Source: Spirochaetia bacterium (GTDB lineage Bacteria; Spirochaetota; Spirochaetia; Treponematales; Breznakiellaceae). Taken from it: a DNA stretch of 27,716 nucleotides. Made by a program: the position numbers and the translations under genes. Below the pieces are notes generated by a model, which saw nothing but the letters and a program-made list of their open reading frames with translations, was not told the origin of the DNA and did not search any database. The stretch is taken from the NCBI GenBank assembly GCA_025997655.1, contig BNUW01000012.1, forward strand, positions 1 through 27,716, in the 5' to 3' direction. The number at the start of each line of letters is the position of its first letter. Position 1 is the first letter of the stretch. Shown here piece by piece: positions 7,153 through 14,286 of the stretch.

Positions 7153-7166
7153 CAGACTTTAGTCTG
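7153..7166. repeat. Short palindromic repeat copy (mgtE 5' UTR)
   Basis: CAGACT-TT-AGTCTG, preceded by T and followed by CG as at 1664. An 8-bp direct repeat GCCATCAG occurs at 7148-7155 and 7168-7175, as if insertion had duplicated the target. It lies just upstream of the mgtE ribosome binding site (AGGAG, 7174-7178). Confidence 0.55.
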
Positions 7167-7186
7167 CGCCATCAGGAGAAACCATC

Positions 7187-8536
7187 ATGGAAATGGAAAA
7201 AGAAAAAATTCTGGAACTGCTCAACACACACCCCATACGGGTAGCGGAACTGCATGACATCTTTGCGGAGATGAATGTGGTGAATATTGCGGATATCTTT
7301 AAAGATGAAAGCAAGGAAACGATTCTGCGAATCTTCCGGCTTTTGCCCAAAAGTATCGCCTCCGAAGTGTTTTCCTACATAGAAGGGGACGAACAGCAGC
7401 TGCTCATTGAAGCCCTGTCGGATAATGAAGTGCGGGACATCATGAACCGGCTCTTTGTGGATGACGCAGTTGACCTAATCGAAGAAATGCCCGCCGATGT
7501 GGTAACCAGGGTATTGCAAAACATCCCCTCCGAAAAAAGAACTATCATCAACCAGATGCTAAAGTACCCCGAGGATTCGGCGGGCAGCATTATGACCACC
7601 GAATATGTATGGTTGTCGGAAGAATCCACCGTCCGGACAGCCTTTGCCAAAATACGGAAAAACGGCGTCAATAAGGAAACTATTTACACCTGTTATGTGA
7701 TAGACCGGGATCGGCTGCTCTTAGGGGTGGTATCCGCAAAAACACTAATGCTGTCCAACGAGGATGATAAAATCAGCGATATTATGGATACCGACTTTGT
7801 GTCCGCCCACACCACGGACGATCAGGAACTGGTTGCAGGATCTTTCAGGAAATATGGGTTACTGGCAATGCCCGTGGTGGACGCCGATGAACACCTGGTG
7901 GGTATTATTACGGTTGACGATGTGGTGCAAATCATCGAAGAAGAACACACCGAGGACCTTGAAATAATGAGCGCCCTCAAGCCTTCGGAAGAACCCTACC
8001 TGAAAACCGGCGTACTGCAGCAGGTGCGGAACCGCATTGTATGGCTCCTCTTCCTGATGCTCTCCGCCACCATCACCGGCGGCATCATATCCGGGTTTGA
8101 GAACGCCCTGGCTGCCCTGCCCCTGCTTATCGCCTTTATCCCCATGCTTATGGACACCGGGGGCAACGCGGGCAGCCAAAGCTCGACCCTGATTATCCGC
8201 GGGATGGCCCTGGGAGAAGTTAACTTCAAGGATATTGCGGTGGTGCTGTGGAGGGAAATCCGCATCGGCTTTCTCTGCGGCATCATACTGGGGATTATCA
8301 ACTTTATCCGTATTTATATTACCAACGGGAAAAACAGCCTCCTGGCATTGACCGTAACCGTAAGCGTGCTCCTTACCCTGATAATGGCAAAGAGCCTCGG
8401 CTGCCTTCTGCCCATGGCGGCAAAGAAGCTCCGGGTGGACCCGGCAATCATGGCGGCGCCGCTTATCACCACCATTGTTGACGCCGCTTCACTGGTGGTT
8501 TACTTTAGTATCGCTAAAGTTATTTTCAAATTATGA
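7187..8536 (+). CDS. mgtE: MgtE-type Mg2+ transporter/channel
   Basis: Homodimeric inner-membrane Mg2+ channel (449 aa, full length). The order is an N-terminal superhelical domain (about 1-130), a tandem CBS pair (about 131-260; EDSAGSIMTTEYV, then LLAMPVVDADEHLVGIITVDD), a connecting helix, and five membrane helices from about residue 285. The pore signature MDTGGNAGSQSS starts near residue 322. The last helix carries APLITTIVDAASL; its Asp is residue 432 by my count, the same number as the Mg2+-coordinating Asp432 of Thermus thermophilus MgtE. In the family the cytosolic domains bind Mg2+ and close the pore. ATG 7187 has AGGAG 8 bases upstream. The gene has a long structured leader with its own promoter. 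The glycerate kinase start follows after 10 bases, so the two are likely co-transcribed. Confidence 0.95.
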   Translation: MEMEKEKILELLNTHPIRVAELHDIFAEMNVVNIADIFKDESKETILRIFRLLPKSIASEVFSYIEGDEQQLLIEALSDNEVRDIMNRLFVDDAVDLIEEMPADVVTRVLQNIPSEKRTIINQMLKYPEDSAGSIMTTEYVWLSEESTVRTAFAKIRKNGVNKETIYTCYVIDRDRLLLGVVSAKTLMLSNEDDKISDIMDTDFVSAHTTDDQELVAGSFRKYGLLAMPVVDADEHLVGIITVDDVVQIIEEEHTEDLEIMSALKPSEEPYLKTGVLQQVRNRIVWLLFLMLSATITGGIISGFENALAALPLLIAFIPMLMDTGGNAGSQSSTLIIRGMALGEVNFKDIAVVLWREIRIGFLCGIILGIINFIRIYITNGKNSLLALTVTVSVLLTLIMAKSLGCLLPMAAKKLRVDPAIMAAPLITTIVDAASLVVYFSIAKVIFKL

Positions 8537-8546
8537 GGTGATTTTC

Positions 8547-9797
8547 ATGGATACGATTTATGCCGATGCCAATACCCTTATCAAACGTTCCATAGAGGCG
8601 AACCTGCCCGGCGCTGCGGTACGGAAGGCCCTTGCGGCTCACCGCTTTACCGGACAGCTTTCGGTGGCGGCCATTGGAAAAGCCGCCTGGACCATGGCCA
8701 AAGCCGCCCATGAGGAACTGGGGAACCGTATTAAAACGGGGATAGTGATCACCAAGTACGAACATTCCCAGGGGGCGATTCCGGGCATGGAAATCATTGA
8801 GGCTGGGCATCCCCTTTCGGATGAGAACACCATCAGGGGCACAGAAAAGGCCCTGGCCCTGGCGCACAGTCTGGGCGCAGGGGATGAACTGCTCTTCCTC
8901 ATCTCCGGCGGCGGGTCCGCCCTTTTTGAGAAGCCCCTCCCCGGCCTGACCCTGGCGGACATCGTTGAGGTGAACAACCAACTCCTGGCATCCGGAGCGG
9001 ATATTGTGGAAATAAACATGATCCGCAAACGGCTCTCCGGCGTAAAAGGCGGCCGCTTCGCCCAGGTCTGCGCCCCCGCCAAGGTTTTCACGGTGGTGCT
9101 CTCCGATGTGCTGGGAGACCGGCTGGACTCCATCGCCTCCGGGCCCGCCGCGCCGGACATGTCCACCGCAGAGGACGCCCTGACCGTAGTCAGAAAGTAC
9201 AAGCTGAAGCTCAAGAATAGTGTCATGGAATACCTTGGCAAGGAGACCCCAAAAACGCTGGACAATGTGGAAACCGAGATCACCGGCAGTGTCCGCACCC
9301 TCTGTACCGGCGCGGCGGATATCGCGAAGGAGCTGGGCTATACCCCGCACATTCTCTGCTCCGACATGTCAGGCGAAGCCCGTGAGGCGGGGCGGCTTAT
9401 GGCGGCCATTGCCCGGCAGATTAACGGTGGACAATACTCCCTTACCAGACCCTGCGCGATCATCCTGGGGGGTGAGACCATCGTGCATCTGAAAGGGAAA
9501 GGCAAGGGGGGCCGCAACCAGGAAATCGCCCTGGCTGCGGCGGAGGGGATCGCCGGAATTGACAATCTGACGGTATTTTCCGTAGGCTCCGACGGCACCG
9601 ACGGCCCCACGGATGCCGCAGGGGGGCTGGTGGATGGCTCCACCGCCGGGAAGCTCAAAGCTAAGGGGCTTAAGCTTCAGGAGATACTGGACAACAACGA
9701 TGCGTACAATGCTCTTAAAGCGGTGGATGGCCTGGTAATGACGGGACCCACCGGCACCAATGTCAATGATGTGGCGGTACTGCTGGCAGGGGGATAA
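8547..9797 (+). CDS. Glycerate 2-kinase (DUF4147/MOFRL type)
   Basis: Class II glycerate kinase (416 aa) that phosphorylates D-glycerate, normally to 2-phosphoglycerate, feeding lower glycolysis. The N-terminal DUF4147 domain shows LLFLISGGGSALF (around residue 115-127), MIRKRLSGVKGGRFA, and VLSDVLGDRLDSIASGPA. The C-terminal MOFRL domain shows GKGGRNQEIALAAA (around 319-332) and FSVGSDGTDGPTDAAGG (around 344-360). The length is close to the family norm of about 420 aa. ATG 8547 is preferred: a longer open frame starts inside mgtE, but GAGGTG (8535-8540), overlapping the mgtE stop, sits 6 bases before this ATG and family similarity begins there. Hydroxypyruvate reductase is an older mis-annotation of this family. 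No clear terminator follows. Confidence 0.9.
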   Translation: MDTIYADANTLIKRSIEANLPGAAVRKALAAHRFTGQLSVAAIGKAAWTMAKAAHEELGNRIKTGIVITKYEHSQGAIPGMEIIEAGHPLSDENTIRGTEKALALAHSLGAGDELLFLISGGGSALFEKPLPGLTLADIVEVNNQLLASGADIVEINMIRKRLSGVKGGRFAQVCAPAKVFTVVLSDVLGDRLDSIASGPAAPDMSTAEDALTVVRKYKLKLKNSVMEYLGKETPKTLDNVETEITGSVRTLCTGAADIAKELGYTPHILCSDMSGEAREAGRLMAAIARQINGGQYSLTRPCAIILGGETIVHLKGKGKGGRNQEIALAAAEGIAGIDNLTVFSVGSDGTDGPTDAAGGLVDGSTAGKLKAKGLKLQEILDNNDAYNALKAVDGLVMTGPTGTNVNDVAVLLAGG

Positions 9798-9816
9798 GAG
9801 GCGGTTTCGGCAGTTA

Positions 9817-9950
9817 TTGCTTCATCCCGCATGAAAAGCTCGTATATATCTATTTTGAGTACCTTACACAATTTTGCAATCGTATTGGCCGAAATCCACG
9901 ATTAAAATTGCTTCGCGTTGTGTGCGGGCAATATACGTCCCTTCTTACCA
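9817..9950 (-). pseudogene. XRE-family regulator remnant
   Basis: Directly after the pth stop on the minus strand, the frame from about 9901 reads WISANTIAKLCKVLKIDIYELFMRDE. This is the characteristic last HTH helices and end of a Cro/CI-type regulator (S-A-N-T-I-A-K-L ... L-K-I-D-I-Y-E-L-F). Just upstream, in another frame, YIART is the kind of sequence that precedes it. Stops interrupt both frames, and the first two HTH helices and any start codon are gone. It is a non-functional fragment, possibly left by a mobile or phage-like insertion next to pth. Confidence 0.45.
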
Positions 9951-10607
9951 CTATAGAAGCTTCTTCTTATTCCACTCCGGCAGCAGCTCCTCCGGCCCCT
10001 CCACCAGCGCCCGCACCAGAGCGGCGGCGGCGGCGTCAAGGACCTGGTCCAGCACCGGCCTTTCTGCGGCGCTGAAATCCGAGAGCACCCAGCCGGAAAT
10101 GTCATCGTGGTTTGGCCTGCCTATGCCGATACGGAGGCGCCAGAAATCGGGGGTCCCAAAACAGGCCTTTATGGACCGCAGACCGTTATGCCCCCCAAGA
10201 CCACCGGAAAACTTGAAGGCAACGGTCCCCAGGCTTAGTTCCAGTTCATCATGGACCACCAGAATCCGCGCCGGGGGGACCTTGAAGAAGGACGCGGCGG
10301 CCTGGACCGACTCCCCGGAGAGGTTCATGTAGGTTTCGGGCATGAGGAAGTGGAGCCGGGCGGGGGCATCCGCCGCAGCCCCACCCTCCCCTATGCCGGG
10401 CAGCCGGGACGTTTCCAGGGCGGCGTAAAAGCCGGGGCCTCCCTCCAGGGAGGTGTAGAGGCCCTTGTATTTCTTTTGCCAGCTTAGGGAAGGCGCAAAA
10501 GGCACCCGTTCCGCCAGGAGCCGGCCGGCGTTGTGGCGGTTTCCCGCGTATTCCTGCCCGGGATTCCCCAGGAACGCGATAAGGGCAATTTTCGATTGTT
10601 CGATCAT
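9951..10607 (-). CDS. pth: Peptidyl-tRNA hydrolase
   Basis: Hydrolyses the ester bond of peptidyl-tRNAs that drop off ribosomes, recycling tRNA in the cytosol. The 218-aa chain has all bacterial Pth landmarks: FLGNPGQEYAGNRHNAG (Asn15, catalytic His25), PETYMNLSGESV (Asn95), HDELELSLG (Asp120), SGGLGGHNGLRSI (Asn141) and RLRIGIGRP. The spacing from the catalytic His to the Asn of the TYMN motif is about 70 residues, against 48 in E. coli. The excess is a Gly/Ala-rich insert near residues 70-84. ATG 10607 is preferred: a TTG at 10619 is in frame but lies almost on the only GGAG, which is part of the palindrome ATCTCCGGAGAT (10619-10630). The gene is divergent from the pyrophosphatase gene and is a single-gene unit. 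Confidence 0.95.
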   Translation of the reverse strand: MIEQSKIALIAFLGNPGQEYAGNRHNAGRLLAERVPFAPSLSWQKKYKGLYTSLEGGPGFYAALETSRLPGIGEGGAAADAPARLHFLMPETYMNLSGESVQAAASFFKVPPARILVVHDELELSLGTVAFKFSGGLGGHNGLRSIKACFGTPDFWRLRIGIGRPNHDDISGWVLSDFSAAERPVLDQVLDAAAAALVRALVEGPEELLPEWNKKKLL

Positions 10608-10668
10608 GCTATTTGCCAATCTCCGGAGATCATAGTAAACTAGTATCAGTATACTTTATAAGGACATA

Positions 10669-12324
10669 ATGGAAAAGCGCATTTACATCATCGGCCACCG
10701 GAATCCTGATACGGATTCGGTGGTATCTGCCGCGGCTTACGCACGGCTCAAACAAGCCCAGGGGCAGACAAACTGCGTTGCCGCCCGGGCGGGGAACCTC
10801 AGCCCCCAGACGGAGTACATCTTTAACCGCTTTAAGGCGCCTGTGCCGGTCTACCTGCCGGACCTTATCCCGAAAACGGCCTACTATCTTTCAGACCCCC
10901 CGGTGACCATCAATGAGGATATTTCCCTCTGGGCCGCCCTGGAACGGATGCAGAAGGAGGGCCTGCGGGTCATCGCCATTGTTGACCGGGAGGGGATCTA
11001 CAAAAGCATGCTCTACTACCGGGCCTTTGCCAATTACGTCATCAGCCACATCAATCCCAATAAGAAATCCTATTTCTCCGTATCCATCAATCATGTGGTG
11101 AGTACCCTCCGGGCCCAGCCCATCACGATGTTTAACACGGAGGAGGTGAAGAAATCCCCCATCGTGGTAGCCGCTTCCTATGGGGATTACTTCAAACAGC
11201 ACCTTGAGGAGGAGAGCCCCACCGACGCCCTGGTAATCATGGGGGATCGCTGGGATCTCCAAAAGTTTTGCATTGAACGGAAGGTCCGCTCGCTCATCCT
11301 CACCAACGATCACACCCTGGACCGGGAACTGGCGGCCCTGGCGGAAAAAAACGGCGTCTCGGTGATAACCTGCCCCTTCGACACCTCCTCCGCCGCGATG
11401 CTGATCATCTATTCCACCCCGGTGGGAGAAATGGGTGACAATACGGTGCCCCTGATCCGTCTGAACGATCCGGTGCGGAAAATCCGGGAGCCCCTTTCCA
11501 AGGCCCCCTCCCGCTGTCTCCCCGTGGGGGATGCGGACGGCCGGGTGGCGGGGCTTATCTTTGAGGGGGACCTTATAAAGGAGCCCAACATCGAGGTGAT
11601 CATGGTGGACCACAACGAGCCGAACCAGGCCATTGAGGGGATTGAAAACTACCGCATCCAGGAAGTGATAGACCACCACCGGCTGGGAAACCTCTCCACC
11701 AAATACCCCATCACCTTTATTAACAAGGTGGTAGGGGCGACCAGCACCATCATTACCAACCTCTACCGGGAAGCCCATGTCCCCATGGACAAGGAAATCG
11801 CCTCAATACTGCTTTGCGGCATCCTTTCGGACACCCTGTCCCTCCATTCTGCCACCACCACCGATACGGACAGGAATACCGCGGAGTACCTTTCCTCGGT
11901 CACCGGCATTGACATCCTGGAACTGGGCCATGACCTGCAAACCGAGGCGAACCGCGTCAATGCCCGGCCTGCGGCGGAACTTATCGCCATGGACATGAAG
12001 GAATATGCCGAAGAGGGCGCGGAATTCTCGGTGAGCCAGATCGAGACCGACAACCCCGACGCCCTTATCACCCGGCGGGAGGAAATCCTGGGGGAACTGG
12101 AAACCGTCTGTCTTTCCCGAAAGTACCTCTTCGCCGCCCTCCTGGTAACTGATGTTACCGCCCTGGATTCGCTCCTCTTTGTGGCGGGCAAACAATCCTT
12201 TATCACCCAAATCAACTTCCCCCAAAAGGATGTAGCAGGGATCTATGTGATGAAGGATGTGGTTTCCCGGAAGAAGCAGCTCATCCCCCTGCTTTCGGAG
12301 CTTGTGGAGAAGGCGGTAGGGTGA
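10669..12324 (+). CDS. ppaC: Mn2+-dependent inorganic pyrophosphatase (family II) with CBS-DRTGG insert
   Basis: Hydrolyses pyrophosphate to phosphate in the cytosol (551 aa). The DHH-superfamily core shows GHRNPDTDS (His10, Asp14, Asp16), MVDHNE (Asp314), the DHH motif VIDHH (335-337), and the substrate-binding SRKKQ near the C-terminus (533-537). Plain family II enzymes are about 310 aa. The extra 240 residues (about 70-300) are inserted inside the DHH domain and look like a CBS pair with a DRTGG domain between (EESPTDALVIMGDR... onward). In characterised relatives this module binds adenine nucleotides and tunes activity. The start has AAGGA with spacing 5. A TATACT (10650-10655) is a possible -10 without a clear -35. 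The 188 bases after the gene hold nothing recognised. Confidence 0.93.
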   Translation: MEKRIYIIGHRNPDTDSVVSAAAYARLKQAQGQTNCVAARAGNLSPQTEYIFNRFKAPVPVYLPDLIPKTAYYLSDPPVTINEDISLWAALERMQKEGLRVIAIVDREGIYKSMLYYRAFANYVISHINPNKKSYFSVSINHVVSTLRAQPITMFNTEEVKKSPIVVAASYGDYFKQHLEEESPTDALVIMGDRWDLQKFCIERKVRSLILTNDHTLDRELAALAEKNGVSVITCPFDTSSAAMLIIYSTPVGEMGDNTVPLIRLNDPVRKIREPLSKAPSRCLPVGDADGRVAGLIFEGDLIKEPNIEVIMVDHNEPNQAIEGIENYRIQEVIDHHRLGNLSTKYPITFINKVVGATSTIITNLYREAHVPMDKEIASILLCGILSDTLSLHSATTTDTDRNTAEYLSSVTGIDILELGHDLQTEANRVNARPAAELIAMDMKEYAEEGAEFSVSQIETDNPDALITRREEILGELETVCLSRKYLFAALLVTDVTALDSLLFVAGKQSFITQINFPQKDVAGIYVMKDVVSRKKQLIPLLSELVEKAVG

Positions 12325-12512
12325 GAACAGGAACTGTAGCATGATGGCGATCACTTGATCCCATTGCGGTGTATTGCAGCATAATACCGCGGAATTCTTC
12401 GTTGACGAAGACCGGCTGAACAAAATAAAGGAATTGATAACCAAATGCGGGGTATTGAATATTATACTACTAAATCGCTACGATAAACACGATATAAAAA
12501 GGAGGTATTTTT

Positions 12513-12911
12513 ATGCAGACCGTGTACGACTTTTTAAAGAAAGCCCAGACCTATTATCTGGCAACCGTTGAGGGCGACCAGCCCCGGGTCCGTCCCTTCG
12601 GCACCATCGACCTTTTTGAGGGCAAGCTCTACATCCAGACCGGAAAAAACAAGGATGTTTCAAAGCAGATCAAGGCGAACCCCAAGGTCGAAATCAGTGC
12701 CTTTGACGGCGTCGGCGGAACCTGGCTCCGTATCCAGGCGAAGGCCATTGAGGATCCCCGGCGGGAACCCAAGGTGCATATGCTGGAAGCCTTCCCGAGT
12801 TTGAAAGACCGGTATTCCCCGGATGACGGCAATACCCAGGTACTGTATCTCAAGGATGCGGTGGCTACCTTTGCGTCTTTTACCGGGGCGCCTCGGGTGG
12901 TTAAATTCTAG
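12513..12911 (+). CDS. Pyridoxamine 5'-phosphate oxidase-like flavin-binding protein
   Basis: A 132-aa single-domain split-barrel protein of the PNPOx-like family. The N-terminus FLKKAQTYYLATVEGDQPRV, followed by RPFGTIDLFEGKLYIQTGKN and later DDGNTQVLYLKD, is typical of a small anaerobe subgroup expected to bind FMN or F420-like flavins; its substrate is unknown. The ribosome binding site is excellent (AAGGAGG, spacing 6). The stop codon TAG (12909-12911) is inside the CTAG that begins a solo copy of the IS left end, so the C-terminus (GAPRVVKF) may have been trimmed or remade by an insertion event. The protein still ends where relatives do. Convergent with the next gene. Confidence 0.85.
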   Translation: MQTVYDFLKKAQTYYLATVEGDQPRVRPFGTIDLFEGKLYIQTGKNKDVSKQIKANPKVEISAFDGVGGTWLRIQAKAIEDPRREPKVHMLEAFPSLKDRYSPDDGNTQVLYLKDAVATFASFTGAPRVVKF

Positions 12912-12945
12912 GAGTCTGTCGGACTTCTCCTGGCGAAATCAGCCG
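12908..12945 (+). repeat. Solo 38-bp copy of the IS left end
   Basis: CTAG GAGTCTGTCGGACTT and the next 19 bases match 387-424 at 36 of 38 positions, then similarity ends abruptly. No transposase is present. The sequence can fold (AGGAG/CTCCT). It overlaps the stop of the upstream gene and sits between two convergent genes. Confidence 0.8.
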
Positions 12946-12970
12946 ATTATTGTCACGTTATTTGGCTAAC

Positions 12971-13588
12971 TCAGTACGTATCCCCGTCCATTGCCTGAAA
13001 CTTTTCCCGCACCTGTTGCAGCAACGCCAATTCCCGGTTGATTATCTTCCCGTAGTCCAGGGTCGTATTCTCAATACGCCCCGCCTCGTCTTCCCAGTTT
13101 TGGACCCGCGCCAGGTTGATGAACCGGAAGCGGCGGTCCTGGGCCTTTTCCGCCCATTCCCGGGCGGTATCCCAATAGGAAAGGGCGGCGCGGAAGCAGG
13201 CCTCCGCAGTTTCAAGGCTTTTCAGGTTCTGTTCTTTCCAGGGGGCGTTGTAGAAATAGGCGTTCCGCTTGTTCCACTTGTTTCCCAGGTAGAGGTACTG
13301 TTCTATCAATTTGAGATGGGCGTGCATCATAAAAAGGTACCGGTACTTTTCCCACTGGGTTTCATCCTCGATGAGGGCCAGGGCGTAGAGGGGGTTGGCA
13401 AAATCCGCCTTGATGGCCTGTTCCAGCCAGTGGATGTTTTCCATGGTGTCATCGGGGTATTGGATATAGTGCAGATGGTAGAGCCGGTAGTACTGCTCCT
13501 TATACTGAACGTAATAGGCGGAGAGCGGCGCCGCCGGGATAAGGGTTATCAGTAAAATAGTACCGGTTGCCTTAATGAAATTACGCAT
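12971..13588 (-). CDS. Exported protein of unknown function
   Basis: A 205-aa protein I do not recognise. A signal peptide is clear: basic start (MRNFIKAT), hydrophobic core and LSA just before YYVQYKEQYYRLY at about residue 24. The mature part is rich in Tyr, Trp and charged helical stretches and looks all-alpha (ALALIEDETQWEKYRYLF, AEACFRAALSYWDTAREW), perhaps a short helical-repeat protein in the periplasm. No cysteine lipobox is seen. The ATG overlaps the tmk stop by eight bases (ATGCGTAA), so it is translationally coupled to tmk. That pairing and the helical pattern suggest a lineage-specific envelope protein. Confidence 0.65.
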   Translation of the reverse strand: MRNFIKATGTILLITLIPAAPLSAYYVQYKEQYYRLYHLHYIQYPDDTMENIHWLEQAIKADFANPLYALALIEDETQWEKYRYLFMMHAHLKLIEQYLYLGNKWNKRNAYFYNAPWKEQNLKSLETAEACFRAALSYWDTAREWAEKAQDRRFRFINLARVQNWEDEAGRIENTTLDYGKIINRELALLQQVREKFQAMDGDTY

Positions 13589-14216
13589 TCTTTAAAAGTA
13601 TCGGCAGTTTTTGCAGTTCATTCCATACCGCTTCCCCTACTTTTTCCGGGCTTTGGGAGGCGTCTATGGTTACCGTCCGTACCCCTTCGCCTGAGTACCG
13701 GGGCAGCAATTCCCGGTAACGTTGGCGGACCGAAACCTGGAAGTCCCGGTACTCGTAGATTTCCTTTTCCGCACGGGCTTCCAGCCGTTTTGCCGCGATA
13801 TCCGGGTCCAGGTCAAAGAAAAAAAGCAGCTCCGGGCCGGGGAAGTCCCGGTTTAACAAGAGGGGTAAATCTTCTCCGAATGCGGATTGCCCGCAGGTGA
13901 TCCCCTGGTATACCAGGGAGGACAGGACGTACCGGTCACAGACGACCAGTGTTCCCCGTCCGCAATGTTCGACGATGCCTCCGCTTCCGTAGAGGTGTTC
14001 CTGGCGGTCTGCGGAAAAAAGCCGGGCCAGGGTTTCCGCCCCCAGGGACACTTTTCCCCCAAGGGCTTCCCGGATGAGCTTACCCACCGGACCCTCCGTG
14101 GGCTCGGCGGTGCAGTACAGAAAAGGCCCGGCGCGGCGGCGCAACAGGTCCATTTGAGTGGAAGTACCGCTGCCGTCTCCCCCCTCAAACACGACGAAAT
14201 TTGGAATAATCACCAT
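13581..14216 (-). CDS. tmk: Thymidylate kinase
   Basis: Phosphorylates dTMP to dTDP with ATP, an essential step to dTTP (211 aa, normal length). Landmarks: P-loop FEGGDGSGTSTQ (10-21), the TAEPTEGPVGKLIREAL segment, LFSADRQEHL, the DRY motif in VVCDRYVLSSLVYQG, and a LID-like RLEARAEKEIYEYRDF. The P-loop is odd: the position normally held by the invariant Walker A lysine (G-K-[ST]-T) is Thr18. Other residues look intact, so it may be a lineage feature rather than decay. No Shine-Dalgarno precedes the ATG. A TTGTCA-17-TACCAT promoter on the minus strand would start transcription almost at the ATG, so the message may be leaderless. The downstream exported-protein gene overlaps by eight bases. 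Confidence 0.88.
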   Translation of the reverse strand: MVIIPNFVVFEGGDGSGTSTQMDLLRRRAGPFLYCTAEPTEGPVGKLIREALGGKVSLGAETLARLFSADRQEHLYGSGGIVEHCGRGTLVVCDRYVLSSLVYQGITCGQSAFGEDLPLLLNRDFPGPELLFFFDLDPDIAAKRLEARAEKEIYEYRDFQVSVRQRYRELLPRYSGEGVRTVTIDASQSPEKVGEAVWNELQKLPILLKNA

Positions 14217-14223
14217 TACACGA

Positions 14224-14237
14224 TATGGTATACCATA
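14224..14237. promoter_or_regulatory. 14-bp perfect palindrome between tmk and tamB
   Basis: TATGGTATACCATA, perfectly self-complementary, in the 70-bp divergent intergenic region. It covers the putative tmk -10, so it could be an operator. Confidence 0.4.
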
Positions 14238-14253
14238 GGGTATTTAGTGACAA
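14225..14253 (-). promoter_or_regulatory. Possible tmk promoter (minus strand)
   Basis: TTGTCA (complement of 14248-14253), a 17-base spacer and TACCAT (complement of 14225-14230). It predicts a start within a few bases of the tmk ATG. Confidence 0.35.
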
Positions 14254-14286
14254 TTAACCGATACTGATAATGAGGTACTATATTGA

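Noticed and set aside
6961..7186. M-box (ykoK) Mg2+ riboswitch upstream of mgtE
   Set aside because: The conserved GTTAGGTGAGGC-type core is not present; only generic structure can be claimed.
9810..9950. GMP-synthase-like start (ILIVDFG) on the minus strand
   Set aside because: The similarity is seven residues only and the frame stops soon after; the XRE C-terminus in the neighbouring frame is the longer and more specific match.
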